Assembly: GCA_054661495.1 (NCBI GenBank)
Contig: BAAFSQ010000010.1
Span: forward strand, 23,125-87,124
Source of the DNA: Zygophlyctis sp. KS116
Taxonomy: Eukaryota; Chytridiomycota
DNA length: 64,000 bases
Direction: 5' to 3'
Notes under the pieces: generated by a model
Databases searched by the model: none
Told to the model about the DNA's origin: nothing
What the model saw: only the letters and a program-made list of their open reading frames with translations
Program-made: the position numbers and the translations under genes
Shown: positions 1 through 11,789 of the stretch, piece by piece
How the letters are laid out: the number at the start of each line of letters is the position of its first letter
Position numbering within the stretch: the stretch's first letter is position 1

Positions 1-171
1 GTGAAATCGGTGGAAAATAATAAAAGACCGTTAGATGCTATGGAGGATGACTCTGATGAATTTGTATTCATTCAAAAGGTTGGTCAGATTCCCACTGATG
101 TGGCGGTTTCGATTAATCAGCCAAAAAAGCGGAAAGTCAGTATCGTAAAAAAGGCTCTAGTTGTTCTCTAA
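1..171 (+). CDS. 3' end of a nuclear protein of unknown family (partial)
   Basis: An open frame runs in from the left edge and ends with TAA at 169-171. The visible C-terminus is acidic (MEDDSDEF) and then carries PKKRKV, which matches the classical SV40-type monopartite nuclear localisation signal, so a nuclear protein is likely. I do not recognise a family from this tail. The only ATG in frame is at 40, but it could be internal, because small introns are frequent in this genome and the 5' part lies outside the window. The next gene is convergent and ends 80 bp away. Confidence 0.5.
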   Translation: MKSVENNKRPLDAMEDDSDEFVFIQKVGQIPTDVAVSINQPKKRKVSIVKKALVVL

Positions 172-250
172 TTGCTGAATGATCAAATGATTGTTTTTTA
201 GTTACAAGTAATGAAACGGTGTAAAATTAGTTGTGAAAATCTGAGAATCT

Positions 251-1976
251 TTAAATTGTAACTTCATGTCCATTATTATTCTGGTCACCTACAGCCAGAT
301 AACTCTTGAGATTTCGCATCATTTGCAAATAATTTTGTCCGTTACTTTCAACTTGATCAATTAGTGAAGAGAACTCATGAATCTGAGCAAGATCTCTCCT
401 AAATTTATCAACTTCAACCGTGAGTTTAGTATTTTCAGCTGACAAAGACTTGATCTTATGGGCACGAACATCCGAATTGTTTCGCAATTCAGCTACATCA
501 TCAATTAGTAAACTCTTATTAATTTTCTGCAAAAGTACCTTTTATCTTGTCCCAGCTGAATAATCTCCAGCTCTTGATTACGAATTCTGGTTTCAGATGC
601 TGTCAACTTTTCAGAAAGTAAGATTTTGGCTTCTGATACTAGAAAATTAGTAATCTAAAAGTTACATTTATTGTTATTAGATTCTATACTTTTTAGCTGT
701 TTTTTAAGGAGAATACTAAAGTACCTTTTGGATCAATTCGGTGATTTCATTTTCCTTCATTTCCATGTTAACTTGCAGCATATACAAATCGTCCTTGTAT
801 CTAGCCAGATCATTGCGCATCTTTTCATCCTCTTTAATTTTCTCCTGATTCTTTGCCTTTTTTTCTTCTCGAAGTTCTTGTTCATTTGCTGTACTTTCTT
901 TCAATTCCTCCAACTGATTTCTCAATTCCACGTTTGCCCGAATCAGATCTTTGCAATCTTGTTCGATTCTTGATTTTAGATGATTTTCTTGACAGGAAAT
1001 AGTCTCCATTTGCTTTATTACAGTCAGCAAGTCCAATTTTTCCGCTTCTAAAGTTTTAATTCTGGTTGAAAACTCCTCAATTTTGAAATTTGTGATTGTC
1101 TCTTTTGCCTTTTCCAAGTCTGTCTAAATTTCAAAGGTAAATTTAAAATACCTCTAGAATCCCATTTGCTTGAACCAACTGCTCTATTCTAGCTTTAAGC
1201 GTTTTATTTATTAGCAGCTGTTCAGCAACCTAAAATTTTAAAATATGGCCTGTACCGATTCTTTATATTTCCTTGATTCATCAACATTTGCAGCTTCTTG
1301 AACTTCTAATACCTCTTTTTCATTCAATAACCGTTCATAAGAAACTTTAGCTCTTGCACAATCTGATTCAGCAGACTCAAATTTCTTCCGAGCCGCAATC
1401 AAATCCCCATAAATCTTATCTTTTTCTGCAATATGACGATCTCTTTATAAATTCCTTTTCAAGTACCTTTAAGTGCCTTTATATCTCCCATTAATTCATC
1501 CTTTTCCCTTTCCAAATCTTTAATTCTTAGGTCCATTTCCTTTCTTTTAGATTTTTCCTTTTCAGAAATCTCATTTAACCTCTTTGATTAAAATAATAAA
1601 AATACTAAATCGACCGGAGCCTGATTTAAATTATTTAGAGATGCCATTGAAAGTTTTGCTAAATTATGTTTAGAAGCAGCGATCGCCATTTGATTCCCTG
1701 ATGAAACAGCAGCAGCCAACTGAGCCTGCGCCTGAGCCAATGCCGAATTATTCTGATTTCCTTTATAAATTATTGGATCGATACCTACCATTTGGTGTTT
1801 TCCTATGATTAGATCTAGTAAAATTACATATATCTTGATTCCAACTCTAATAAATAGATTTGTTGCTGTAAATTCTTGATGTATTCATCCTGAACTCTAG
1901 ATTTCCTATTCATTGGAGCAGGATAACCATTGCCCAACTGACTTCTTAGCCTTGGATTTAAGTGATTAGATGACAT
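251..1976 (-). CDS. long coiled-coil protein, nine tiny introns
   Basis: Ten exons joined by introns of 24-41 nt (one at 1803-1827) give a continuous 490-aa product. The N-terminus is basic and ends in a conserved-looking segment (YIKNLQQQIYLLELE). An Ala/Gln-rich stretch follows, and the remaining roughly 380 residues are almost pure heptad-type coiled coil rich in E, K, L and Q. There is no membrane segment or enzymatic motif. Coiled coils like this are common in flagellar, basal-body and cytoskeletal proteins, and this genome carries other flagellar genes, but I cannot assign a family. The start is the first ATG and gives an open frame across all splice junctions. It is divergent from the Ca2+ ATPase across 210 bp. 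Confidence 0.7.
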
Positions 1977-2186
1977 TTACGGAAGTTTTAGTAAAACAAC
2001 CCGATCGTTAATAACCGATTTGCATTGATTGTATAATTGTAATTTATGATTTTGTTGGATCGCTGGATATTTGGATCAGGATGCATGATAGCGCATGTAT
2101 TTATTAATTACTAGTTGAATCATCGGACACTGGTCAACGGACACTGGCCAACGGACGCAGTTGCGCGTGTAAAATCTCAGCCACAA

Positions 2187-5100
2187 ATGGAAATTCAGAT
2201 TCTGACAGTCGAAGCTGCATTTGATATTACTCCAGACGAAATTTATGATTTGCTCTCTCCTCCCAATCCAACCCATTATTTTGAGAAACTGGGGGGATCC
2301 GAGGGGATGGCAAAGCTGTTAAAGTCTGATTTGCAAAAGGGGCTGTCAATATTTAACAAGGAAGTTGCTGCAACTACTGAAGAAATGACTGAAAAGTCAA
2401 CACAAGATGCAAATACTTTTGGAGTAAAGAGAAGAAACTCTATTCTCGCTGAAGAGTCAAAACATGTTTCAACTAGAGAGAAGATGGTTCCTGATAACAC
2501 TCATGCTAGAATTGAGCATTTTGGAAATAATATCATGCCTGAACCAATTAGTAGAAGTGTTTGGTCTTTTATTAAAGACGCTTTAAGTGATAAAATTCTG
2601 ATAATGCTAATTGTTGCTGCAGTTGCAGAAATTGCTATAGGTGGATATAAAGCAAGTAGTGGTTCTTTCATAGAGTTGATAGATGGTATTGCGATTGCTT
2701 TGGCAGGTAAATTTAGGATTTTAATGATAGTTTTGATTGTTGTGGTGGTTACTGCGTCTTCTGATTATGGTAAACAGAGTCAATTCAAGAAATTAAGTGA
2801 TATGTCAAAATCATTAGTAAAGACTCGAGTTGTTAGAGGCGGTCAAGTTCATAAGGTTTTAACTTCAGAGTTGTTGGTGGGTGATATATGTATTATTGAT
2901 ACTGGAGATGTTCTTCCTGCTGATGGAATGCTTATTAAAGGTTATAATCTTTATACAGATGAGTCTTCATTAACTGGAGAACCTATACAAATCTTGAAAG
3001 AGGTTAATAAGGATCCATTTTTGCTCTCTGGCTCAAAAGTTGTTCAAGGGATTGGGAGGATGTTGGTTGTGGCTACTGGTGTTAATTCTTTAAATGGAAG
3101 GTCCATATTAGCATTAGAAGTTGAGCCGGAAAAGACTCCTTTACAAGAAAAATTAGGGAGAGTAGCAGATCATGTTGCGTATTTTGGTATTGGAGCTGCA
3201 TTGACAATGTTCATTATCTTGGTAGCTGCGTATTTGGCTAGAGCAGATTACTCTGATGGCGCCAGAATAGCGAGTACTATGATTTCTATTCTAATTTCTA
3301 CAATTACGCTTATAGTTGTGGCAGTTCCTGAAGGGCTTCCGCTTGCTGTTGTTTTGGCTTTATCGCATGCTACAGTCAAAATGCTCAAAGATAATAACTT
3401 GGTTCGACATTTAAAGGCTTGTGAAACTATGGGGAATGCTACTACTATATGCTCTGACAAAACTGGCACTCTGACAATGAATCAAATGAGCGTCATAAAG
3501 GGGATTATTTCAAATAGTGAGTTTGATGTAAAAAATATTTCCAATTTCAAAATTGGATTGACTTCAAACAATGAAGACTATATAAAATTATTCAATCTTA
3601 TATGTCAAAGTTTAAACATAAATTCTACTGCAGCAGAAGAGCTGACAGAGACAAATCAGATTGTTTTCTCAGGTTCAAAAACAGAAATTGCTCTCTTAAA
3701 TCTTACAAAATCTCTCGGTCGACCTTATACGGATGATAGAGAACTGGCCGATGTCTTGGAAGTTTACCCCTTTAGTTCAGATGCAAAGACAATGTGCACT
3801 GTTATAAAATCTGAAAAAGATATTTCTATGGAACAATTTATGAATATTCAGACAAATATCAATACAGGTGGTGATCATCGTGTGTGGCTTTTTGTGAAGG
3901 GTGCTGCAGAGATTGTTCTTTCATCCTGTGATCGGTTTATAGATTCTGATGGCCAAGTACATTGCATATTACTAATTTTAGGTCAAACCTATTGATGATG
4001 GATTTAAGAAAAAGCTTGTTGATTTAATGGCAGTTTATAATGGTGAAGCATTAAGGACTATATGCTCCGCAATGAAGCCTGTGAATCGCAATACCTCTGA
4101 GAAAATCGGAGAGAATGATGGAGGCCCGCAAAAATGTACTGAAATAGACTCATTAATTTTATTGGGAATGTTTGGAATAGCTGATCCAGTGCGCCCCGAA
4201 GTACCAGATGCTGTCAAACAATGCCAAAATGCAGGAATTACCGTAAGAATGGTTACTGGGGATTCAGTTGCAACTGCAAAAGCTATTTCAAAGGAATGTA
4301 ACATACTGACGGATGATGGTATATTAATGGAAGGGCACGTATTTCGTAAACTTTCAACTAAAGAAATGGATGATATCCTACCCAAACTACAAGTACTGGC
4401 TCGAAGCTCCCCGTTAGATAAGCAGATTTTAGTTGGTCGTCTCAAAGCGCTGGGAGAAACAGTGGCTGTAACTGGCGGTATTTTTTTTGTTAATAATCAA
4501 AATAGACGGTACGAATGATGGACCTGCTTTGAAAGCTGCGGATGTTGGATTTAGTATGGGTATCGCTGGAACAGAAGTTGCTAAAGAAGCGTCTGATATT
4601 GTTTTGCTAGATGATAATTTTGCTTCTCTGGTGAAGGCTGTTATATGGGGTAGGTCTGTTTATGATTCTGTTCGCAAGTTTTTACAGTTCCAGCTATCAG
4701 TCAATATTGTATTTTTGTTAATTTTTAATTCTTAGAGTGCTGTAGTGATTGTATTCGTCTCATCAATGATAACAACATTCACTGGAGATGGTATACCGTA
4801 TTCAGCGATTACTGCTATTCAATTATTATGGGTTAATTTGATCATGGACACCATGGCAGCTTTGGCGTTGGCGACAGACCCTCCTTCTCCAGAGCTACTT
4901 AAACGATTACCTGCCAAAAGAAGCGAGCCGATCATATCTCTTTTCATGGCTGAAATGATTGTTGCTCAGGCGATTTTTCAGATATTTGTCTGTATGCTAG
5001 TCTATCTTAGGGGTGCAACCTGGTTTACTACGCATTTATCTTTTGCGACTGAGAAAGATAGAGTTCGGTATATTTCTGCTTTGCTGTTCAACACTTTTGT

Positions 5101-5769
5101 GTTCTGCCAGATATATAACGAAGTTAATTGTAGATCGATCTCAAACGGTAATTAGTTGATGATTTAAATTTAAAAGATTTCAATATTTTTAGAGGAATCA
5201 CGAAAAATCTTTACTTTATATCCGTATTTTTCATAACTGTAGCACTTCAGATCATTATTATGTTTTTCGGAGGAATAGTATTCAGTATTCCTGCTGGTGG
5301 TCTAGATGGGATAGGTTGGGCTGTGTCAGTGCTACTGGGACTTGGAACTTTTGTGGTAGGAGCTCTTATCAGAATGCTACCAACTAAAGAATGGAGAGAT
5401 ATTTCCTCTTATTTCAAAGATTCTGAAAACTCTATCGTTGAAGATTCTGATAACAGAGCTTCACTTGAAACTCCTGGAGAAATCCCAATCAAAAAAACTC
5501 AGAGCAGCCGTGCCCAGAATAATTGGAAACGAGCAATAGGAATAACTCAAATGCAAATGAAAGTTATCAACGCTTTTCAAATTCCTGCCTCTAATAGAAA
5601 TTCTGTATCATCACTAAATTCAGGTGTTGTTTACCGTAGAGCTTCTGGAAATATTCCTAGAGAATCATCATTTGTCAGCACAATCCGAGGTGGGAGGTCT
5701 AATGCAGCTGATTATATTTCACTACAAGTGGTAGACGCAAATGAAGCCCGTGATAGATCTAGGGGTTAA
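2187..5769 (+). CDS. plasma-membrane-type Ca2+-transporting P-type ATPase (PMCA/Pmc1 family)
   Basis: A P2B-type pump that exports Ca2+ from the cytosol at the cost of ATP. Introns at 2707-2730, 3957-3981, 4478-4505, 4709-4735 and 5130-5155 are removed to give 1150 aa. Visible motifs are the actuator TGE loop (SSLTGEP), the M4 PEGLP Ca2+-site motif, the phosphorylation site CSDKTGTLT with its aspartate, KGAAE, and the hinge [10 protein letters not shown], which is restored only after splicing. About ten membrane segments are present. After the last one, a cytosolic tail includes a basic, aromatic segment (about 5515-5585) ending in KVINAF, similar to the calmodulin-binding autoinhibitory domain of animal PMCAs. 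The frame opens earlier, but the first ATG is at 2187. The full-length family fit is good. Confidence 0.95.
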
Positions 5770-5810
5770 ATCTACGTTTAGGGTATTTCTGGTTATTAAA
5801 AGAATACGAA

Positions 5811-8800
5811 ATGTTTATCCCTGAGGATTCCTACGATGAGCAAACACTTTCTGAGATTTCCCAGATCCCACTGCATCCAGCAATGAGACTTCCATTGTCC
5901 CGCTCCAGGGTGAATCACCAGAATCCCAATGTCCGAACTCATATGCAAGTTCCAGTGAGCATACTGCGTAATTTACATTTTCTGATCGCATAGCGAGACA
6001 TTTCCAAGAAATTTTCCAGTTTGATACTTTTAATAGAATGCAGTCAGAGTCCTTTGATGCGGTAAGAATTAAAACAGGGGATTTCTACCCGTTTCCTGTA
6101 AACTGATTACATAGGCATTCAATTCATCTCAAAATTTAGTGGTGTCTGGTAAATGATCATTTTCTTATAATTAAGCGCCAACTGGTTCTGGTAAAACGGT
6201 TATTATGGAACTAGGTACATTGTGTTCTTGATCAGCGATCAAGATAAAGATCAATTTAACTGAAAGCAATTTTACGGGTATTAAATATGATTCAACAGAA
6301 AGAGTTGGCAAATGTTAAAATTGTGTATATTTCTCCAACAAAGGTATTAGAAAATCAACCGAAATTAGGCATTGTGTACAGAGAAAACTAGGGATTGGAA
6401 TGCTTCTTTCAAACGATTAGGACTTACCTGCGCCGAGTTGACTGGCGATTCTGATTACATGCAGCAGCAAGAGATCAGAAAGTCCAACATTATTGTTACC
6501 ACTCCAGAAAAATGGGATTCTACCACTCGAAAATGGTCCGATTCAAAGGAGCTATTCAAAATGCTGCGCCTATTTCTGGTATAAATTAATCCAGTGATAA
6601 CTTAGATTGATGAAGTTCATTTTCTAAAGGATGAATCAAGAGGTGCGATCCTGGAAGTTGTTGTTAGCAGAATGAAAACATTCAATCAGGCACTTACTAG
6701 TGGCACTGAATTGCGATTTATTGCAATGTCAGCAACTGTTCCAAACATTCACGATATTGCAACATGGCTTTGTCATAAGAATGGATCACCAGCTATTTTG
6801 AGGTAAGTTAGAACTAGTAAACAGAAGGGTTTTTGGCGAAGAATATCGACCAGTCCCACTGTATAGACATGTCATTTCATTTCCAAGTAATGGGAATTAT
6901 TACATGTTTGACCAATTTCTGAATAGTCAGCTCTTGGATGTAATTGAAGAATATTCGTCTCAAAAGCCTACATTGGTGTTTTGCGCTACAAGAAAAAGTG
7001 TAGTCACATCAGCAGAGTCAATTATCAATCAGATTCATCAAAAAGTAACTGAGAGGAAATTTGGAAATAGCCATCCTTTTGTGAAGACCAGAGATCAGTT
7101 TGATGCTCTACATGTTCTGAAGGGTAAAGTATCAGACAAAAAATTAGCTGGTATGCGAATAATTTAAATATTAATATTCTTAGAATGTGTCTTGGCTGGA
7201 GTCTCATTTCATCACGGTACTTTAAGTCCGTCGGACAGGAACTTGGTTGCAAACGCTTATTTGGATGGTCTACTTAGTGTCATTTGTACGACTTCAACAC
7301 TTGCCGTCGGCATAAATCTACCTGCTCATTTGGTAATTATCAAGTCCACTCATCAGTGGGTGAATGGACAAACAAAGGATTACTCTGAATTAGATATGAT
7401 GCAAATGCTCGGAAGAGCTGGCAGACCACAATTTGATGATTCTGCAGTAGCAGTGATTTTGACAACTCATGATAAAAAGGAACGCTATGAAAATATGATT
7501 TGTGGTAAAGAAATTATTGAGAGCAGGTATTTGTTTTAAACATAAATGAAGTCTTCATGAAAATCTGGTAGAACACGTCAATGCTGAAATAGTGCTACAG
7601 ACTATTTGCTCAGTTAATCAAGCGATCAAGTGGCTTTATTCGACATTTCTATTTGGTAAATCTTCAATATTGTAATTGATAGTTCGTATCCAGCAAAATC
7701 CTGATTATTATCAAAACAGTTATTCATTAAAGGGAGTGGCCGTTGAAAAACATCTTGAAGAATTATGTCTCCAAAAGATTACCTTTCTAAACCAAAACTC
7801 TCTCTGTGTACTGTCGCCATTGAAGATGATTCAGCCGACTGGTAAGAACTAATGCTTATTAATTTCCCAGGGTATGGAAAGATAATGGCTAAATATTATG
7901 TTAAAGCAACAACCATGATTAATATTCTAAACATGAATCAGAAGAGTTCTCTTCAAGACGTATTGGAAGTTTTAAGTAAAAGCGACGAATTTCCCGTTAA
8001 ATTTGGAGGAGATAAAGCCCATCTAAATGCCCTTAACAAGAACTTGGCGATGAGGTAATCTTTTTGATTTTAATTTGAAAGATATCCCATAAAAGGACGT
8101 GTTTCATCGATAGACCAAAAGATTAGTGTTTTGATTCAATGTGCTTTAGGATCAGTGGAGTTTACAGAAGTCAAAACAAGTCAAGCTATGGTTAATGAAA
8201 CAAATTTGATATTTCAGCATTCTCAAAGAGTTAATCGGTGTATTGTAGAAACTTGTCTAGAACGAAAGGATGTAGTCTCACTTCGAAACGCCCTAGAACT
8301 GTAAGTGTGAGTTTTCTAAATTTAAGATCGAAATGTATGCAAAGTAAAACTTGGGAAAATTCAATCCTTCAGCTTAAGCAACTTGATGGAATTGGGATAG
8401 GGAATGCAAGACTTCTTTCTAATGCTGGAATCGATTCTTTCCAAAAGATTCTTCTATCCGATGCTAGAACGATCGAATATGCTGTGAATCGAAATCCTCC
8501 GTTTGGAAACAAGATCATCGACTCCATTAAACGATTTCCTCTGTTTTCAATGGAGATATCAGAGGTAATTCTTAGTGCTTAAAATTATTTTAGATTGTAG
8601 ATATTTCTAAACCATATAAGGTGGAGTATCTCTGTCGCATTGGTCTGAAAAATCCGGAAACAGTTTCTCTTCGTAGCAAAAAAGGGGGCTTTTATAGTGC
8701 TATATTTCTGGTAAATACTTCCAATGAGCTACTGTATTATTCAAGAATATTCTTAAGCAAGTTGAAGGATGGTGATACTATCAGGCTTAATCACAATTCT

Positions 8801-9900
8801 AAAAAGAATGAAAAAATTGTTTTCTCATTGATGAGCGAAGACTTTGGTACGTGATATTTTTTCATAATGGCACAGTTGGTCTTGATGTTCATCAAGAATA
8901 TACAGTGAATAAGAAAGCAGGAAATACTTTAAAGCCGGATAAATCTTTCTCTGTCGATAATTTTGATGATGATTTGATTTATTATTGTGATAATGCAGTT
9001 AGTAATCTATCAAAAGCTAAGAATTTGGTAAAACCGGAAAGAACTCTGGATAATTGGTTAGTTCGTAAACCTCCTGACAATGATCAAGTCATTTATGTTG
9101 ATGATACGCCGATTAAAGAATCGCCATCATCAGTTTCATCCCCTCTTTTATATAGAGGAGCTCATGTGATTCCTACTCCTGTTTCTTCTAATTCAAAGAA
9201 AGAGTCGACACTTCCTATAAGAGGAGCGGGCATGGTACCCTGTAAACATAACTGTAAGAATAAGAAAAAGTAATCTATTTCCTTATTTAACATTAGATGT
9301 ACTCATAATTGTTGCAAAGTTGGTATACCATATAAGAGTTCTTTGAAGAGAAAATCAAGGAAAAAAATAGAGGAAAATGTTCAAGAAAATACCTCCAAAA
9401 TCCGTACTTTACTTTCGCCTTTTTCTTATCAAAAACCTCAGACTTTACCAGACTCTTCTATAGAGGGCCGTCTAATCCCTTCTGAAATTATTGGTAAGAG
9501 AAAGGAATATTCTATGAATGATCTTCTAGACATTGAATCTTCTGAAATTGATCAAGATAATGACTTGTCATTTACAGAGCCGTTGGATACTCAGGAAGTA
9601 CTCTATGATGAAAGAAATTACGATGATAACAATGCTTGGGAATCATTTATGGAAGTCGAGCCTAATGTATGTGAGCCACTAGATTTAAATCTTGAACCAA
9701 ATACTAGCATTGAAAATCCAAATACTGGCGCTCTTTCCGCGAACCAACCTGTCTCTCCACCAAATCCAAGTCTAAAGGATCAAAATTTCTCTAATTCTGA
9801 AGCTCTTGCGGACAAGAAGACTCTTGTAAATGTTGAATCTCTTCCTGATTGTAAAACTAGAAAAAACGAAATCAGAAATCTTCTCATGGATCTCTTTTAG
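5811..9900 (+). CDS. HFM1: meiotic DNA helicase HFM1/MER3
   Basis: A superfamily 2, Ski2/Brr2-like DNA helicase that promotes ZMM-dependent crossover formation in meiosis. Sixteen introns (22-53 nt) are spliced to give 1201 aa. The N-terminus shows the Q-motif region (FDTFNRMQSESF), Walker A APTGSGKT, a DEVH-like box (IDEVHFL), SATVPN, VFCATRK, and motif VI as QMLGRAGRP. A winged-helix/Sec63-type region follows, with a helix-hairpin-helix (LDGIGIGNARLL). Beyond it is a Cys/His knuckle, CKHNCKNKKKCTHNCC, reassembled across the last intron, which is diagnostic of HFM1 C-termini. A disordered acidic tail ends the protein. Its presence implies a sexual, crossover-competent cycle. It starts 41 bp after the Ca2+ ATPase stop on the same strand. 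Confidence 0.93.
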
Positions 9901-9952
9901 CTCTGTCTTGTCTTGAAACAACAAATTTTAAGTTTCATTAATTTGTTTGGAA

Positions 9953-10399
9953 ATGATATTCCCATTGATTTATACATTCTTGAGCCTACTGATTGTTTCT
10001 GGTAAACAATATAGTACAGATCTTGCTAATAATGCGACATTGGAAATCGCAAAAGAGTTTAGTAGAGAAATGCAAGAAGATGGAATCCCATCAGCCCAAT
10101 ATTCTTCAATCCTCAACTCCTTCTCAAACACTGCACCTGAAATCATTGACAAAAACTTGAAAGAGTTCGGACAAGAAGTTCAAAAATCTCATTCAGACTC
10201 ATCCTTTCTAGTTTCAAAATACTCTAGGAAGGCCACTCTAGAGATTGAAGAATCTCTAAAAAACTCAAATGATCTATCGCTGTCTAAACGAGCAAGAATT
10301 GATTTGTTTCTATCAAGAATGTGCAATGTACTACTGATTGCATGGATCGGTGCATTACTCTACGATTACTTTTCACGTAGCCGCATGCATAATAAATAG
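9953..10399 (+). CDS. small protein with N- and C-terminal hydrophobic segments, unknown
   Basis: A single exon of 148 aa. Residues 1-17 form a hydrophobic signal peptide or anchor (MIFPLIYTFLSLLIVSG). A polar helical middle follows, then a second membrane segment near the C-terminus (VLLIAWIGALLYDYF) with a short basic tail. The layout suggests an endomembrane protein with a lumenal domain and a cytosolic tail. I recognise no family. The ATG at 9953 is the first in frame. It sits 52 bp downstream of MER3 and 111 bp upstream of the La gene. Confidence 0.6.
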   Translation: MIFPLIYTFLSLLIVSGKQYSTDLANNATLEIAKEFSREMQEDGIPSAQYSSILNSFSNTAPEIIDKNLKEFGQEVQKSHSDSSFLVSKYSRKATLEIEESLKNSNDLSLSKRARIDLFLSRMCNVLLIAWIGALLYDYFSRSRMHNK

Positions 10400-10510
10400 C
10401 GCTGATTTAATCTGCTATGAATCCTTTTGTATTGTTTGAGAAGACTGCCCATGGCTGATATGAAAAATTAATGGTTGAGTAGTTTAAGGTCGTTTGAGCT
10501 GCAAATTCTT

Positions 10511-11667
10511 ATGGACTGGGAAGGCATTGAGAGAGAGAATGATCATGGCATTCCATTGCCGATTGAGAAAGAAATGGCTTTGATGCATACAATCTTTAGT
10601 TATTTCCAAGACTCTGAAATCAAGGGAACATTGGCTAATCTTGGTATCAGTGATCTAGATCTTGAATGTATTATATTATTGCTCAAATTTAGGGATTGAT
10701 GTATCGGCCTTGATGAAATTCAAGAAAATATCAGATCTTATTAGTAATAGTTTTCATTTGGCAGACATTATCATTAAGCATGCAAGTTTATATTTTCAAG
10801 TTTCTGCCGATTGTCAGAAATTGAAAAGAATTAGATCGTATGATTGGGATCAAGTTAAAAAAGAGTCGCTAGGTATATCTATATGCAATACATTGGCAAT
10901 CTCTGTATCTGGATTTTCAACAGTTGCGACTGAAGAAGAAGTCAAAATATTCTTAGAGTCAAAATGTGGCACCTTGTCTGGATTTTCAAGAGATTTAAAT
11001 GAATATGGTATATGGAATATTCAATTTGATAAGTTTGATGATTTATTGAATGCAATGTCTCTTAATCTTGAATATCAAGATTCAAGGATAAAGTTTAGAT
11101 GTAAAAGGTAAAAAGTTTGAATTTATTTTTAGTTTGAATAATCAGGTTTCTAATTTATACAAGGGAGTAAAGACAAATTCTGGGATATCATTTACTCCTA
11201 ATAGAATACTAGAGTTTAAGAAAGATGGAGATAAAATCATTGATAAGTCTAGATTAGTTAAAATTTTTGAAGAGTATGCATTGGTTGTTACAATTGATTT
11301 TGATGGTTCAAGTAGTGGATATGTTCGATTAAAAAAACCTGTTGCTAATCAAGTAGTGGATGTTATAAACAGAAACGGTGGATTATCTTTAAATGATCAA
11401 GTTTTAGAGGTTTGTGCCTTACAAGGGAATGAAGAACGAGTTTATTGGGAGATTTATGGATCAAAACCTATAATTTCTAAAGTACCAATAATACCAATTA
11501 AAAAGAATGGATTAAAGCGTCATGCAGGTATTTCATCTCATCTACGAAAGGACACAAGCTTGAACAAGAAAAGTGGATCTTGTATTCTTAAAAAATCAAA
11601 AAAGAGAAAAGCTTCTCTAAACAAGGTTCGCATTAATGACTTGTTAGACTCAATTTCACAATTATAA
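10511..11667 (+). CDS. La-type RNA-binding protein (LARP3/Lhp1 family)
   Basis: La proteins bind the UUU-OH end of nascent RNA polymerase III transcripts and chaperone pre-tRNAs. Introns at 10668-10692 and 11108-11132 are spliced to give 368 aa. Residues about 20-105 fit the La winged helix (HTIFSYFQDSEI, then WIDVSALMKFKKISDL). A first RRM follows (ISVSGFSTVATEEEVKIFL). A C-terminal RRM-like domain (VVTIDFDGSSSGYVRLKKP ending VYWEIYG) resembles the La xRRM and is followed by a Lys-rich tail that could act as a nuclear signal. RNP motifs are divergent, so the call rests on domain order and the La-motif pattern. The start is the first in-frame ATG. Confidence 0.72.
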
Positions 11668-11789
11668 TTTAGCTTTAGAATTTATGCTTTAGAGTTATGG
11701 TGGATATCGCTTGCTTTTTAAATGACTCATACAAAAGTTTCTGAAAAAAACATAAATAGCAGAGCTTTTGACAGTTTCTTAAAATAAAA

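Noticed and set aside
2115-2186. Longer N-terminus of the Ca2+ ATPase from 2115
   Set aside because: The codon at 2115 is TTG; the first ATG is at 2187 and gives the expected cytosolic N-terminus.
4035-4445. 136-codon minus-strand frame inside the Ca2+ ATPase
   Set aside because: The plus strand here encodes conserved P-type ATPase sequence; no motif is seen on the minus strand.
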